The position numbers were made by a program, and so were the translations under genes. From the NCBI RefSeq assembly GCF_001427795.1, contig NZ_LMHJ01000001.1, positions 5,839-46,637 of the forward strand: 40,799 nucleotides of DNA, in the 5' to 3' direction. Within the stretch, counting starts at the first letter, position 1, and every line of letters starts with the position of its first letter. Positions 24,055 through 37,870 of the stretch are shown in pieces. The notes below the pieces were generated by a model, which searched no databases, had not been told where the DNA came from, and saw only the letters and a list, made by a program, of their open reading frames with translations. This DNA comes from Nocardioides sp. Root682. Lineage in GTDB: Bacteria; Actinomycetota; Actinomycetes; Propionibacteriales; Nocardioidaceae.

Positions 24055-24955
24055 CTGTGTTCTCCTCGGGGCCCTGCTGTTCAGGGCCCTTCTCCTCGGT
24101 GCCCGGATCCTCGGGTGGGGGCGCGCCGTCGAACTCGTCAGTGATGAGCTCATCCACGTCGACCGTGTCGTCGCCGGTCCAGCGCACGGTCAGCTCGCCC
24201 AGCGGCGTCATCTGGTCGAACGCCACGACACCTTCACGGAACAGCTCCAGCAGCGACAGGAACCGCGCCACGGTGGTGAGGGTGTCAGGTGAATCGCCGC
24301 ACAGGGCGCGGAAGGTCATCGTCCCGCTGCGTCGCAGCCGGTCCATGACGACGGCCGCCTGCTCGCGCACGCTGACCGTCGGGGCGTGGATGTGCTGGAG
24401 GTTCAGCTGCAGCTCGGGCCGCGGCTGCATCGCCTTCGCCGCGAGCGCGGCGAACTGGTCGAGGCCGATCCCGATCAGCACCTCCGGCAGCAGGCTCGCG
24501 AACCGGTCCTCCAGGCCCACGGCGCGGGGGTAGCGGCGCGACTCCTCCTGCAACCGGCGATCCATCAGTGCGGCCACCTGCTTGTAGGCCCGGTACTGCA
24601 GCAACCGGGCGAACAGCAGGTCGCGGGCCTCGAGCAGCGCGAGGTCCTCCTCGTCCTCGACGTCGCCCTGCGGGAGCAGGCGCGCCGCCTTCAGGTCGAG
24701 CAGGGTCGCCGCGACGAGGAGGAAGGAGGTGGTCTCCTCGAGGTCGCCGTCATCGGGCAGCCGCTTGATGTGCGCGATGAACTCGACAGTGACCTCAGCC
24801 AGCGCGATCTCGGTGACGTCGAGCTTGTGCTTGGAGATCAGGCTCAGCAGCAGGTCGAAGGGACCTTCGAAGTTCGCCAGACGAAGCTCGAACCCACCGG
24901 CCGTCTCGCTCACCTCGGGCGAATCTGCCTCACTCACACCTGCATCATGACTCAC
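24047..24955 (-). CDS. scpA: Segregation and condensation protein A
   Basis: 302 residues. It is the kleisin subunit of the SMC complex. The N-terminal NFEGPFDLLLSLISKHKLDVTEI motif binds the SMC neck. The middle helices (TTSFLLVAATLLDLKAARLLP) and the C-terminal winged helix (ARFLSLLELFREGVVAFDQ) follow. An acidic, proline- and glutamate-rich C-terminal tail (about 278-302) extends past the family core. The GTG start overlaps the preceding gene by 11 bases; no ATG in this frame is closer. Confidence 0.94.
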   Translation of the reverse strand: MSHDAGVSEADSPEVSETAGGFELRLANFEGPFDLLLSLISKHKLDVTEIALAEVTVEFIAHIKRLPDDGDLEETTSFLLVAATLLDLKAARLLPQGDVEDEEDLALLEARDLLFARLLQYRAYKQVAALMDRRLQEESRRYPRAVGLEDRFASLLPEVLIGIGLDQFAALAAKAMQPRPELQLNLQHIHAPTVSVREQAAVVMDRLRRSGTMTFRALCGDSPDTLTTVARFLSLLELFREGVVAFDQMTPLGELTVRWTGDDTVDVDELITDEFDGAPPPEDPGTEEKGPEQQGPEENTDD

Positions 24956-25310
24956 GCAGGCGCCTGACCAGCGCGGAGTCCTCTCCCCCGGACTCGAGCT
25001 CGGCGAGGACCAGGTGCAGGGCCTCCCGAACGATCCGTCCGCGATCCACGGCCAGGCCGTGCTCGCCGCGCAGCGTGAGCCGGGCCTTCTCCAGGTCCAT
25101 CAGCTCGGTGGCGGTGACGTAGACGGTGATCTTCTCGTCGTGCCGGACCCGGCCACTGGGTGCCTTCTGGGGCGCTTCGTCGGTGGTCCCGATCGACTGG
25201 GGTGCGTCGGGGACGGCGCGAACCTTGCCCCGACCCGGTCGTGTGCCCTCCTCACCGGCGGTCGGACGGAAGAGGTCGTCGGCCGTCGGCAGGCTCACAC
25301 GTCGAGACAC
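24945..25310 (-). CDS. Conserved small protein between parA and scpA (ribbon-helix-helix-like)
   Basis: 121 residues. A variable basic N-terminus (MSRRVSLPTADDLFRP) and a disordered linker precede a conserved C-terminal domain, RHDEKITVYVTATELMDLEKARL and GLAVDRGRIVREALHLVLAEL. A beta strand followed by two helices is the pattern of ribbon-helix-helix DNA-binding proteins. I recall close relatives at the same place in Streptomyces and other actinobacteria. Its position right after parA suggests it is the DNA-binding partner of this ParA, in place of a ParB. That pairing is inference. The GTG start overlaps parA by 16 bases. Confidence 0.85.
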   Translation of the reverse strand: MSRRVSLPTADDLFRPTAGEEGTRPGRGKVRAVPDAPQSIGTTDEAPQKAPSGRVRHDEKITVYVTATELMDLEKARLTLRGEHGLAVDRGRIVREALHLVLAELESGGEDSALVRRLRES

Positions 25311-26323
25311 CGCAGCGCCACCTCCTTCGCCAGCTGGCGATAGGCCTCGGCGCCCGAGGAGCCCGAGGCGTAGGAGGTGATCGGCTCGCCGGCCACGGTC
25401 GAGTCGGAGAACTTCACGGTACGGCGGATGACGGTGTGGAACACCTGGTCACCCCAAGCCGACACGAGCCGCTCGAGGACCTCGCGACCGTGCAGGGTGC
25501 GACCGTCGAACATCGTGCCGAGCACGCCGTCGACCTCGAGAGCCGGGTTGAGGCGCTCCTTGACCTTGTCGATCGTCTGCTTGAGCAGCGCGACGCCGCG
25601 CAGCGCGAAGTACTCGCACTCCAGCGGCACGATCACGCCGTGCGAGGCCGTGAGCGCGTTGACCGTGAGCAGGCCGAGCGAGGGCTGGCAGTCGATCAGG
25701 ATGACGTCGTACCGCGCCAGGGCAGGCGCCAGCACCCGCTGCAGGGTCTGCTCGCGGGCCACTTCGTGCACCAGTTGCACCTCGGCGGCCGACAGGTCGA
25801 TGTTGGAGGGCAGCAGGTCCATGCCGGGGACGCCGGAGGGCACCACCACGTCGTCGATGGTGGTCTGGCGGTCCATCAGCAGGTTGTAGACCGTGTGGTC
25901 CATCTCGTGCGGGTTGAGCCCGAGACCGACGGACAGGGAGCCCTGCGGGTCGAAGTCGACGAGCAGCACCTTGCGACCGAACTCGGCCAGCGCAGCGCCG
26001 AGGTTGATCGTGGTCGTCGTCTTGCCGACGCCACCCTTCTGGTTGCACATCGCGATCACGCGCGCAGGGCCGTGCTCGGTGACCGGCTTCGGCGTCGGCA
26101 GCACCGGCATCATGCGCCCCGTGGGACCGAGCTTGCCCGTGGACTCCAGCACCGGGGAGACGCGCGTCATCGCGGTCTCCACGGGGAAGTCGATGGGGAA
26201 CTGCAACGTCGTTGCCTCGGCATCATCGTTGCCCGTACCGAGCGGGATGTCGCTTCCCGATGCCGGGATGCGCGTCCTCGGCGGCATGTCGGGTGCACTG
26301 GAACCTCCGTAGAAACCGACCAT
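25295..26323 (-). CDS. parA: ParA-family ATPase (orphan, scpAB-linked)
   Basis: 342 residues. It is a deviant Walker-A ATPase of the ParA/Soj family. NQKGGVGKTTTT (P-loop lysines 96 and 102) is followed by LLVDFDPQGSL, then the Walker B-type VILIDCQPSLGLLT. An unusual N-terminal extension of about 85 residues precedes the core, rich in proline and glycine. This is the scpA-linked ParA (equivalent to Rv1708), separate from the parAB pair near the origin. The ATG at 26323 is preceded by AAAGGTGAGG. It heads the overlapping nine-gene operon ending with der. Confidence 0.93.
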   Translation of the reverse strand: MVGFYGGSSAPDMPPRTRIPASGSDIPLGTGNDDAEATTLQFPIDFPVETAMTRVSPVLESTGKLGPTGRMMPVLPTPKPVTEHGPARVIAMCNQKGGVGKTTTTINLGAALAEFGRKVLLVDFDPQGSLSVGLGLNPHEMDHTVYNLLMDRQTTIDDVVVPSGVPGMDLLPSNIDLSAAEVQLVHEVAREQTLQRVLAPALARYDVILIDCQPSLGLLTVNALTASHGVIVPLECEYFALRGVALLKQTIDKVKERLNPALEVDGVLGTMFDGRTLHGREVLERLVSAWGDQVFHTVIRRTVKFSDSTVAGEPITSYASGSSGAEAYRQLAKEVALRCLDV

Positions 26324-26352
26324 TGCCCTCACCTTTGTGTCATCTGCGGTTG

Positions 26353-26374
26353 CGGGCCCCTTCCCCAGGGCCCG
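26353..26374. terminator. GC-rich hairpin after the helicase gene
   Basis: CGGGCCC (26353-26359) pairs with GGGCCCG (26368-26374) around an eight-base loop. It lies between the helicase stop and the parA start, so it could end helicase transcription or sit in the parA leader. No T run follows on either strand, which keeps confidence low. Confidence 0.3.
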
Positions 26375-26390
26375 GGACTCCCCCAGTCAA

Positions 26391-26412
26391 CAATGTCGAC
26401 ACGGCGACATTG
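26391..26412. promoter_or_regulatory. Inverted repeat upstream of parA, possible operator
   Basis: CAATGTCG (26391-26398) and CGACATTG (26405-26412) are perfect inverted arms around a six-base spacer. The site is 68 bases upstream of the parA start and is not a parS sequence. The form suits a dimeric repressor. It might be bound by the ribbon-helix-helix-like protein of the same operon as self-control; that is inference. Confidence 0.4.
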
Positions 26413-26481
26413 GGGAGACTCGCCGCAGCGATCGGCGCCGGTCGGTTGGCGGGTCAAAGGGCCGGTCAGTCAGCCGGTCGG

Positions 26482-29049
26482 TCAGCCGGTGAGGCAGTGC
26501 GCCTCGAGGGTGCGTACGACGGCCTCGCCGGCCTCGTCGCTGGCGGACAGGTCGACCTCGGCGACGATCACCCAGTCGTGGTTGCCCTCCGGGTCGTGCA
26601 GGGTCTGCGTGGCCACCCACCGACCCGGCTGCTTGTCCACGGAGAGCAACGCGGGTCCGCGCGCGTCGCCGTCGGTGAGCAGGCGACGGTGCTCGGCGAA
26701 GTAGTCCTCGATCGCCTCATCCCAGGCCTTCTCACCGAACTCGCTGCCGGACGCGGCCTCGAGCGCGGCGAGGCCGGGTACGTCGTCGCGCGCGAACAGC
26801 TCGACGCGCCGCCACATCGCGTTGCGGACCATCACCTCGAAGACACGGCCCTGCTGGCTGAGCGGACGCGGCGGGGGCGGCGGCTCGCCGTGCGCGACGG
26901 TCGACGGGATGTGGTCGGGGTGGTTGAGCGCTTCCCACTCGTCGAGGAGCGAGGAGTCGACCTGGCGGACCGTCTCGCCCAGCCACTCGACCAGCAGCTC
27001 GAACTCGTCGGTGCGCACCGCGTCGGGCACGCTGTGCCGCAGCGCGCGGTAGGCGTCGGTGAGGTAGCGCAGGATCAGTCCCTCGGACCGGGCGATCTGG
27101 TAGCGCGAGACCAGGTCGGTGAAGCCCATCCCCTGTTCCCACATCTCGCGGACGACGGACTTGGGAGCCAGCGCGTCCGGCGGGAGCCACGGGTGGCGTT
27201 CGCGATAGGTCTCGAACAAGGGCTCGAGCAGCTCGCCGAGCGGCTCGGGCCAGGTGATCTGCTCGACCAGCACCATTCGCTCGTCGTACTCGACACCGTC
27301 GGCCTTGAGCGCGGCGATCGCGTCTCCACGCGCGGCATGTCGCTGGGCGAACAGCAGCGGGCGCGGCGCCTCCAGCGTCGCCTCCATGACGGAGATGACG
27401 TCGAGCATGAAGTCCGGGCTCTCGGGATCCAGGACGTCGAGCACCGCAAGGGCGAAGTGGGACAGTGGCTGGTTGAGGGCGAAGTCCTCGGGCAGCGCCT
27501 CGGTCAGCACGTAGCGGCGTCCGAACCCGTCGATCTCGTCGAGCCGCGTCAGCACCTCCGAGGTGACCAGGCTGCGCGCCAGCCGGACGGCCCTCTTGGC
27601 CAGGCGCAGCTGGGTACGCCGCTCCTCGTGGTTGTCCATCAGCAGCCGACGCAGGACCACGAACGCGTCCTCGTCACGGGAGAGGACGTTGACGAGCATC
27701 CCGTTGTCGACCTTCATCTGCGACTTGAGCGGCTCGGGCTTGCCCTCGACCAGCCGGGTGAAGGTCTGCTCGCTCCAGACCACGGTGCCCTCGGGCGGCT
27801 TGCGCAGCTGCGCCTTGGACTTGCGCTTGGCCTGCTTCTCGACGCTCATCGCGGCGTTCTTCGCGGCTGCCTTCGCCTTGGCCTTCTCGTTCTCGATCAC
27901 GTGCTCGGGCGCCTGTACGACGACGTAGCCCGCCGTGTCGAACCCGGCACGCCCCGCGCGGCCGGCGATCTGGAGGAACTCGCGCGTGCGCAGCACCCGC
28001 TGGCGGGTGCCGTCGAACTTCGCCAGTCCGGTGAACAGAACCGTGCGGATCGGCACGTTGATGCCGACCCCGAGGGTGTCGGTGCCGCAGATGACGGTGA
28101 GCAGGCCCGCCTGCGCGAGCTGCTCGACGAGGCGGCGGTAGCGCGGCAGCATCCCGGCGTGGTGCACGCCGATCCCCTGGCGCAGCAGCTTGTTGAGGAT
28201 CTTGCCGAAGCCGGCGGCGAACCGCACGCCTGCGATCCGCTCGGCGATCTGTTCCTTGCGGTCCTTGGGCAGCACCGTGTCGAGGCGCCCGGGTCCGGCC
28301 AGCAGGGAGACGGCGTGCTCGACCGCCGCAGCCTGGGTGAAGTGCACGACGTACACTGGCCCCTGACCCGTGGTGACCAGCTCCTCGAGGGTCTCGCCCA
28401 TCGGGTCCAGGGACCAGCTGAAGTTCAGGGGAACCGGGCGTTCGGCCTCGTCGACGACCGCGGTGTCGCGCCCGTTGCGGCGCGTCATGTCGGCAGCCAG
28501 CTCGGTCACGTCGCCGAGGGTGGCGGACATCAGGAGGAATTGCGCCCGCGGGAGCTCGATGAGCGGCACCTGCCATGCCCAGCCACGTCCGGGTTCGCCG
28601 TAGAAGTGGAACTCGTCCATCACGACCATGCCGACGTCGGCGGCCTCGCCCTCACGCAGGGCGATGTTGGCGAGCACCTCGGCGGTGCAGCAGATGATCG
28701 GTGCATCGGCGTTCACGGAGACGTCGCCGGTCAGCATCCCGACGTCTGCGGCGCCGAAGATCTCGACCAGGTCGAAGAACTTCTCGCTCACCAATGCCTT
28801 GATGGGTGCGGTGTAGAAGGTCACCCGGTCGTCGGCGAGCGCGGCCATCGCCGCTCCCATGGCCACGAGCGACTTCCCCGACCCGGTGGGGGTCGCGAGG
28901 ATGACGTTCTCGCCGGACAACAGCGAGAGGAGCGCCTCCTCCTGGTGTGGGTAGAGCGTCAGGCCCTGCCCTTCGGCGTACGCAAGGATCCGGTCGTAGG
29001 CCGCATCGGTGTTGCCCGAAGAGCCCGATGAACCCGGTGAATCAGCCAT
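26482..29049 (-). CDS. Ski2-like DExH helicase with DUF3516-type C-terminus
   Basis: 855 residues. Helicase motifs appear in order: Q-like YPHQEEALL, Walker [10 protein letters not shown] (52-60), DEFH at 145-148 in place of the usual DEVH, SAT in [10 protein letters not shown], and the motif VI region [20 protein letters not shown] lysine- and alanine-rich insert follows, then a long C-terminal region of the DUF3516 kind found in actinobacterial relatives. RNA or DNA unwinding is expected, but the substrate is not known. The ATG overlaps the xerD stop by eight bases, so the two are co-transcribed. Confidence 0.92.
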   Translation of the reverse strand: MADSPGSSGSSGNTDAAYDRILAYAEGQGLTLYPHQEEALLSLLSGENVILATPTGSGKSLVAMGAAMAALADDRVTFYTAPIKALVSEKFFDLVEIFGAADVGMLTGDVSVNADAPIICCTAEVLANIALREGEAADVGMVVMDEFHFYGEPGRGWAWQVPLIELPRAQFLLMSATLGDVTELAADMTRRNGRDTAVVDEAERPVPLNFSWSLDPMGETLEELVTTGQGPVYVVHFTQAAAVEHAVSLLAGPGRLDTVLPKDRKEQIAERIAGVRFAAGFGKILNKLLRQGIGVHHAGMLPRYRRLVEQLAQAGLLTVICGTDTLGVGINVPIRTVLFTGLAKFDGTRQRVLRTREFLQIAGRAGRAGFDTAGYVVVQAPEHVIENEKAKAKAAAKNAAMSVEKQAKRKSKAQLRKPPEGTVVWSEQTFTRLVEGKPEPLKSQMKVDNGMLVNVLSRDEDAFVVLRRLLMDNHEERRTQLRLAKRAVRLARSLVTSEVLTRLDEIDGFGRRYVLTEALPEDFALNQPLSHFALAVLDVLDPESPDFMLDVISVMEATLEAPRPLLFAQRHAARGDAIAALKADGVEYDERMVLVEQITWPEPLGELLEPLFETYRERHPWLPPDALAPKSVVREMWEQGMGFTDLVSRYQIARSEGLILRYLTDAYRALRHSVPDAVRTDEFELLVEWLGETVRQVDSSLLDEWEALNHPDHIPSTVAHGEPPPPPRPLSQQGRVFEVMVRNAMWRRVELFARDDVPGLAALEAASGSEFGEKAWDEAIEDYFAEHRRLLTDGDARGPALLSVDKQPGRWVATQTLHDPEGNHDWVIVAEVDLSASDEAGEAVVRTLEAHCLTG

Positions 29050-29989
29050 GTCGGGCCCGGGGATGCGCGGTGGCGAAGACCTCGCGCAGGTTGTCGACGG
29101 TGACCAGCGTGTAGACCTGTGTCGTCGTCACCGACGCATGTCCGAGGAGCTCCTGCACGACGCGCACGTCCGCACCGCCGTCGAGCAAGTGGGTCGCGAA
29201 CGAGTGACGCAGGGTGTGCGGCGAGACGTCGCGGGTCACCCCGGCCCGCTCGGCTGCCTTCACCAGCACCGTCCACGCCGACTGCCGGGACAGGCGCCCA
29301 CCACGGGAGTTGAGGAACAGCGCGGCATGCGAGCTGCCCGCGTTGGTCGAGCTCGTCGAGACCAGCGCGGGCCGCCCGCGGACGAGATAGGCCGCCACGG
29401 CAGAGCGCGCGTAGGAACCCACGGGAACCAGCCGCTCCTTGCCGCCCTTGCCACGCAGCAGGACCGTCTCAGGGTCTGCCACGTCATCGACGTCCAGGCC
29501 GACGGCCTCCGAGATCCGCGCTCCGGTGCCGTACAGGAGCTCGAGCAGCGCCCGGTCGCGCAGCGCCAGCGGGGTGCCCGGTGCGCCCGCGGCTTCGAGG
29601 ATCGCCTCGACGTCGGACAGCGGGAGCGCCTTGGGCAGTCGCTTCGCGGGCGTCGGGGGCTTCACGGCGGCGGCAGGGTCGAGCGTGGCGAGTCCGTCGG
29701 CGACGGCGAACTTGTGGAAGCCCCGCACGGCCACGACGGTGCGTGCGGCCGAGGCCGCGCCGAGCGGCGGGTGGTCGCCGCTGCCTTCCCGCAACCGGAT
29801 GAGGAATTCCGAGACCGTTGCCTCGGTGATCTGGTCGAGTCCGTCGATCCCGGCGCCGGCAAGGTGCTCGCGATAGCGCCGGAGGTCGCGGCGGTAGGAG
29901 GTCAGCGTGTTGAGGGCCAGACCCTTCTCGACGGTGAGGTGGTCCAGATAGGTGCGGACCGCTCGGTCCACCGCATCCGCCGCACTCAC
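29042..29989 (-). CDS. xerD: Tyrosine recombinase XerD
   Basis: 315 residues. It resolves chromosome dimers at the dif site with XerC. The catalytic set is complete: arginine in [10 protein letters not shown], lysine in [11 protein letters not shown], histidine and arginine in [14 protein letters not shown], histidine in [14 protein letters not shown], and tyrosine in the same motif. The N-terminal SAM-like DNA-binding domain (1-100) is normal. The GTG start lies four bases past the ald stop. Its place next to parA, scpA and scpB matches the Rv1701 neighbourhood and supports XerD rather than a phage integrase. Confidence 0.92.
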   Translation of the reverse strand: MSAADAVDRAVRTYLDHLTVEKGLALNTLTSYRRDLRRYREHLAGAGIDGLDQITEATVSEFLIRLREGSGDHPPLGAASAARTVVAVRGFHKFAVADGLATLDPAAAVKPPTPAKRLPKALPLSDVEAILEAAGAPGTPLALRDRALLELLYGTGARISEAVGLDVDDVADPETVLLRGKGGKERLVPVGSYARSAVAAYLVRGRPALVSTSSTNAGSSHAALFLNSRGGRLSRQSAWTVLVKAAERAGVTRDVSPHTLRHSFATHLLDGGADVRVVQELLGHASVTTTQVYTLVTVDNLREVFATAHPRARHG

Positions 29990-29993
29990 CCGG

Positions 29994-31109
29994 TCAGGCT
30001 AGCGCGTCCTCCAGCGGGACCGACGCGATGCCAACGGCCTCGCCCACCGGAGCGTTGGTGAGGTTGCCCGCGTGGGTGTTCAGTCCGAGGGCCAGACTGT
30101 GGTCGTCACGGCACGCCTGGACCCAGCCCTTGTTGGCCAGCGCGACGGCGTACGGCAGTGTCGCGTTGGTCAGCGCGTACGTCGACGTGTTCGGCACCGC
30201 ACCGGGCATGTTCGCCACGCAGTAGAACGTCGAGTTGTGGACCTGGTACGTCGGATCGGCGTGCGTCGTGGGGTGGGTGTCCTCGAAGCAGCCGCCCTGG
30301 TCGACCGCGATGTCGACGAGCACGGAGCCGGGCTTCATCCGCGACACCAGCTCGTTGCTGACCAGCTTCGGGGCCGCCGCTCCGGGGATCAGCACCGCAC
30401 CGATCACGAGGTCGGCCTCCATCACCTGCTGCTCGAGCGCCAGCTTCGACGACGCGAGTCCGTGCACCTGGTTGCTGTAGCGCCAGAAGGACATCCGGAG
30501 CTTGTCGAGGTCGGTGTCGAGCAACGTGACGTCGGCGCCCATGCCGAGCGCGATGTTGGCGGCGTTCTGACCGGACACGCCGGCGCCGATGATCACGACC
30601 TTCGCGTTGGCGACTCCCCCCACGCCGCCCATCAGCACGCCGCGTCCGCCCTGGGCCTTCATCAGGTTGTAGGCACCGACCTGCGGGGCGAGGCAACCGG
30701 CGACCTCGGACATCGGGTAGAGCAGCGGCAGCGCGCCCGTCGGCAGCTGCACCGTCTCGTAGGCGATGCCGGTGACCCGACGGGCCAGCAGCTCCTCCGT
30801 CAGTGCCTTGTCCGCGGCCAGGTGCAGGTAGGTGAAGAGGACCTGCCCGTCGCGCATCCGGGCGTACTCCTCTGCGATGGGCTCCTTGACCTTGAGCACC
30901 ATGTCGGCGGTCCCCCACACGGCATCGGCGTCCGGCAGGATCTGCGCACCCGCGGCGACGTAGTCGACGTCCTCGATCGACGAGCCGAGTCCCGCGCCGG
31001 CCTGGATCAGGACCTCGTGGCCGTGGGCCACCAGCTCGTGCACGCCGATCGGCGTGATCGCCACCCGGTACTCGTGGTTCTTGACTTCCTTCGGTACGCC
31101 GACGCGCAT
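29994..31109 (-). CDS. ald: Alanine dehydrogenase
   Basis: 371 residues. It interconverts alanine and pyruvate plus ammonia with NAD. It opens [19 protein letters not shown], the family signature. K75 in MVLKVKEP and H96 in FTYLHLAA are the expected substrate residues, the Rossmann motif is [14 protein letters not shown], and the catalytic aspartate lies in [19 protein letters not shown] precedes the ATG. An Lrp/AsnC regulator gene lies 111 bases upstream on the same strand, and alanine-sensing regulators of this family control ald in related bacteria. Confidence 0.95.
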   Translation of the reverse strand: MRVGVPKEVKNHEYRVAITPIGVHELVAHGHEVLIQAGAGLGSSIEDVDYVAAGAQILPDADAVWGTADMVLKVKEPIAEEYARMRDGQVLFTYLHLAADKALTEELLARRVTGIAYETVQLPTGALPLLYPMSEVAGCLAPQVGAYNLMKAQGGRGVLMGGVGGVANAKVVIIGAGVSGQNAANIALGMGADVTLLDTDLDKLRMSFWRYSNQVHGLASSKLALEQQVMEADLVIGAVLIPGAAAPKLVSNELVSRMKPGSVLVDIAVDQGGCFEDTHPTTHADPTYQVHNSTFYCVANMPGAVPNTSTYALTNATLPYAVALANKGWVQACRDDHSLALGLNTHAGNLTNAPVGEAVGIASVPLEDALA

Positions 31110-31220
31110 GGGACTCCTCCTGATCGCTGGCCCGGTTCACGGGACTGATCGAAGTCTGAAGATTCGTCGGCGCCTCCGCTAGTACCTCCAGCGATTATTC
31201 GGCCGGAGGACCAAGAACGA

Positions 31221-31721
31221 TCAGATCGTCGGCCCGCGCGCCCCGCCGGAGCGACGTGCCGAACCAGATTCGGTACGACGTCCCCGGAGGTGCTCGAAGA
31301 TCAGGCTGGTCTCGGTCATCGCCACGTCGCGGGTACCACTGAGGTGGTGCAGGACGAACTCGCGCAGCTCCTCGGAGTCCGCGGTGGCGACGTGGATCAG
31401 GAAGTCGTCGGCGCCAGCGAGGAAGTAGACGTTGAGGACCTCGGGCAGGCCGGCCATCGCCTGCGCGAACGCGCTGAGCTCGCTGCGCGCATGCGGGCGC
31501 AGCCGCACCGAGATCATGGCCTGGAGGGGCCTGCCGATGCTGGCCTGGTCGACCTCGACCTGGGTACCCAGCAGGACACCGCGTTCGAACAACGATCGGA
31601 CACGGCCGTGGCAGGTCGACGGAGCGATCCCGACTCGTGCGGCAAGAACGTTGTTCGCCAACCGTGCATCGCCCTGCAGCTCCCGAACGATCGCGGCATC
31701 GATGGCATCCAGCTCGGACAT
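31221..31721 (-). CDS. Lrp/AsnC-family transcriptional regulator
   Basis: 166 residues. An N-terminal helix-turn-helix (about 5-50: LDAIDAAIVRELQGDARL through GIAPSTCHGRVRSL) is followed by a RAM ligand-binding domain (about 65-145) containing VLNVYFLAGADDFLIHVA. The protein likely senses an amino acid and controls ald, as AldR does in mycobacteria; this rests on the neighbour gene. The C-terminal tail is basic and probably disordered. I chose the ATG at 31721 because it lies seven bases after a TATGCT -10 element (leaderless). Confidence 0.9.
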   Translation of the reverse strand: MSELDAIDAAIVRELQGDARLANNVLAARVGIAPSTCHGRVRSLFERGVLLGTQVEVDQASIGRPLQAMISVRLRPHARSELSAFAQAMAGLPEVLNVYFLAGADDFLIHVATADSEELREFVLHHLSGTRDVAMTETSLIFEHLRGRRTESGSARRSGGARGPTI

Positions 31722-31728
31722 GCTTCGC

Positions 31729-31734
31729 AGCATA
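31729..31734 (-). promoter_or_regulatory. -10 element of the lrp-type gene (leaderless)
   Basis: Read leftward, TATGCT is followed by seven bases (GCGAAGC) and the ATG at 31721. An alternative ATG at 31733 falls inside this element, which argues against it as the start. Confidence 0.55.
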
Positions 31735-31755
31735 GGGCGGGCGCCCGTGAGATGT

Positions 31756-35871
<4,116 letters not shown>

Positions 35872-35875
<4 letters not shown>

Positions 35876-36852
35876 GTCCGATCACCGCGCTCCCATGCCT
35901 GTCGACGTTCGGCCGCGCCGCGCCATCCCTCGACCGACAGGCCGAACTTCGCGACCAGGCGGTCGGTGAACGGAGCCTGATGGAGCCGGACCAGTCGCAC
36001 GGGACGCAACCCGCGGCTCACCTCGATCCGTGCGCCGGGCGGCAGGTCGACGCTGCGTCGACCGTCGCACCACAGCACGCCCGAACCCTGGTTGCCCTCG
36101 AGCACCTCGATCGCGATGACCGACGACGGCGCCACCACCATGGGCCGCGCAAAGAGCGCATGGGCACTGAGCGGAACGATGCAGAGTGCCTCGACCTGCG
36201 GCCACACGATCGGACCACCGGCACTGAAGTTGTACGCCGTCGAGCCGGTCGGAGTCGCGCAGACGACCCCGTCACAGCCCCAGCGGGACAACGGGCGGCT
36301 GTCGATCTCGACGACGACCTCGAGCATCCGCTCGCGAGCCGCCTTCTCGACGCTGGCTTCATTGAGCGCGAACGTGGCATAGACCAGCTCGCCGTCGACG
36401 AACGCCCGCACGTCGAGGGTGAGACGGTCCTCGGTGGTGTACCGCTGGTGGATGATCGCGTCGATGGTGGCGGCCACGTCCTCGTGCTCCGCCTCTGCGA
36501 GGAAGCCCACGTGGCCCAGGTTGACCCCGAGGACGGGGGTGAGCCGTTTGTGGGTCACTTCCGCAGCGCGCAGGATGCTGCCGTCACCGCCGATCACCAC
36601 GGTGAGCTCGCAGCCCCGGCTGGCGTCGGTCTCGGAGTCGGTGAGCTCGACCGCCGGGACGTAGCCGGCCGGGTCGAGCTCGAGGTCGTCGGCCTCGCTG
36701 CGCAGCAGCCGGACGATGATCCCGTTCCCGGTGAGCTCCTTGACGAAGGAACGCGCCACCTCGCGCGCCTCGGGGCGACGCGTGTGCGCCAGCACCAGGA
36801 CGCGGCGCGGCGTGTCGCTGCTCGCGTTGGCGTCCATCTCGCTGGTCGTCAT
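35872..36852 (-). CDS. nadK: NAD kinase
   Basis: 326 residues. It phosphorylates NAD to NADP. The GGDGS motif at 88-92 binds the phosphate donor, and the NE-containing ALNEASVEK stretch and GSTAYNFSAGGPIVWP form the NAD site. The N-terminus is extended by about 15 residues relative to short homologues. The start overlaps the tlyA stop (ATGA), and its end overlaps the recN start in the same way, so the three genes are translated as a coupled string. Confidence 0.95.
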
Positions 36853-37682
36853 GGAGCCACCATCTCATCCGGGCCCGACGTACCGCGCCGTACGACCTCC
36901 GCGATGGACTCGTCGTCGACACTCGGAGGACCGTGACGCAGCCACAGGAAGAACTCGACGTTGCCGGAGGGCCCCGGTAGGGGGCTCACGGTGACGGCCC
37001 GCGCGCCCCAGCCCCGGGCAGCCGCGGCGTGAGCCACCGCGAGCACGGCCTCGGCACGCAGTTCAGGGTCCCGGACGACGCCACCCTTGCCGACGCGGTC
37101 CTTGCCGACCTCGAACTGCGGCTTGACCATCAGGGCCAGGTCGCCGTCGGCGCGGGTCACGCCCAGCAGCGCGTCCAGGACCAGGACCAGGGAGATGAAG
37201 GAGAGGTCGCCGACGACCAGGTCGACCGGTCCTCCGATGTCGTCGGACGTCAGGCTCCGGACGTTCGTGCGGTCGTGGACCCGGACCCTCTCGTGTTGCT
37301 GCAGGGACCAGTCGAGCTGTCCGTAACCCACGTCGACGGCAACGACCTCCTCGGCCCCGGCACGCAGCAACACGTCGGTGAAGCCGCCCGTCGAGGCGCC
37401 TGCGTCGAGACAACGTCGCCCGGAGACAGTCAGCCCCTGAGCGCCGAAGGCCGTCAGCGCACCCAGCAGCTTGTGGGCGCCTCGGGAGACGTAGTCGGGC
37501 CCGTGCTCGCCCTCGAGCACGAGGATCGCGAGGTCGGTGGTGACACCGGTCGCCGGCTTCGTCGCCACGACACCGGAGACCTTCACCCGGCCGTCAGCGA
37601 TCAGCTGGGCGGCGCGCTCGCGGGACGGCGCCAGACCTCGGCGAACCAGTTCCGCGTCGAGACGGAGTCGGCGCGGTGGCAC
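36849..37682 (-). CDS. tlyA: rRNA 2'-O-methyltransferase TlyA
   Basis: 277 residues. An S4 RNA-binding domain (about 5-60) precedes an FtsJ-type methyltransferase domain with the SAM motif LDAGASTGGFTDVLL (92-106). The catalytic set is K71 in GAHKLL, D in GDLSFIS, K in MVKPQFE and E in NVEFFLW. In mycobacteria, TlyA methylates both 16S and 23S rRNA, and its loss gives capreomycin resistance; that is family knowledge. The GTG start lies two bases after the stop of the small gene upstream, with no separate ribosome site. Confidence 0.93.
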   Translation of the reverse strand: MPPRRLRLDAELVRRGLAPSRERAAQLIADGRVKVSGVVATKPATGVTTDLAILVLEGEHGPDYVSRGAHKLLGALTAFGAQGLTVSGRRCLDAGASTGGFTDVLLRAGAEEVVAVDVGYGQLDWSLQQHERVRVHDRTNVRSLTSDDIGGPVDLVVGDLSFISLVLVLDALLGVTRADGDLALMVKPQFEVGKDRVGKGGVVRDPELRAEAVLAVAHAAAARGWGARAVTVSPLPGPSGNVEFFLWLRHGPPSVDDESIAEVVRRGTSGPDEMVAP

Positions 37683-37684
37683 GA

Positions 37685-37861
37685 TCAGGCGCTGGCGGCC
37701 GGCGGATTGTCGAGGGTCTGGCGCAGATCTGCGTGCGCTTCCTCGAAGACGGCAGCATGCTCGGCCAGTGGACGGGCGTCGAGCCCGGCAACGAGGTCGA
37801 GCACCCGGTCGACGGAGTCGATCCCGGTGGGCGTGGGCGCCGGAACAGGTACCTCGGTCAT
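37685..37861 (-). CDS. Small conserved protein between the HAD gene and tlyA
   Basis: 58 residues. The protein begins MTEVPVPAPTPTGIDSVDRV and continues with an acidic amphipathic helix (LDLVAGLDARPLAEHAAVFEE), ending NPPAASA. It contains one predicted helix pair and no membrane segment. A small gene at this place, between the phosphatase and tlyA, is also found in mycobacteria (Rv1693), which supports a real gene. It lies two bases from tlyA and nine from the phosphatase gene, so all are one transcript. Function unknown. Confidence 0.8.
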   Translation of the reverse strand: MTEVPVPAPTPTGIDSVDRVLDLVAGLDARPLAEHAAVFEEAHADLRQTLDNPPAASA

Positions 37862-37870
37862 GCGCTGAGG

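Noticed and set aside
26391..26412. parS site for ParB
   Set aside because: The inverted repeat near parA does not resemble the parS consensus TGTTTCACGTGAAACA.
26212..29031. Very long rightward open frame (939 residues) opposite the helicase
   Set aside because: It is an antisense shadow of a clearly recognisable helicase. The translation is rich in arginine, leucine, glycine and valine with no family motifs, as usual opposite GC-rich genes.
31110..31220. Riboswitch or attenuator upstream of ald
   Set aside because: No convincing stem set or terminator was found in the 111 bases. Control by the adjacent Lrp-type regulator is a simpler explanation.
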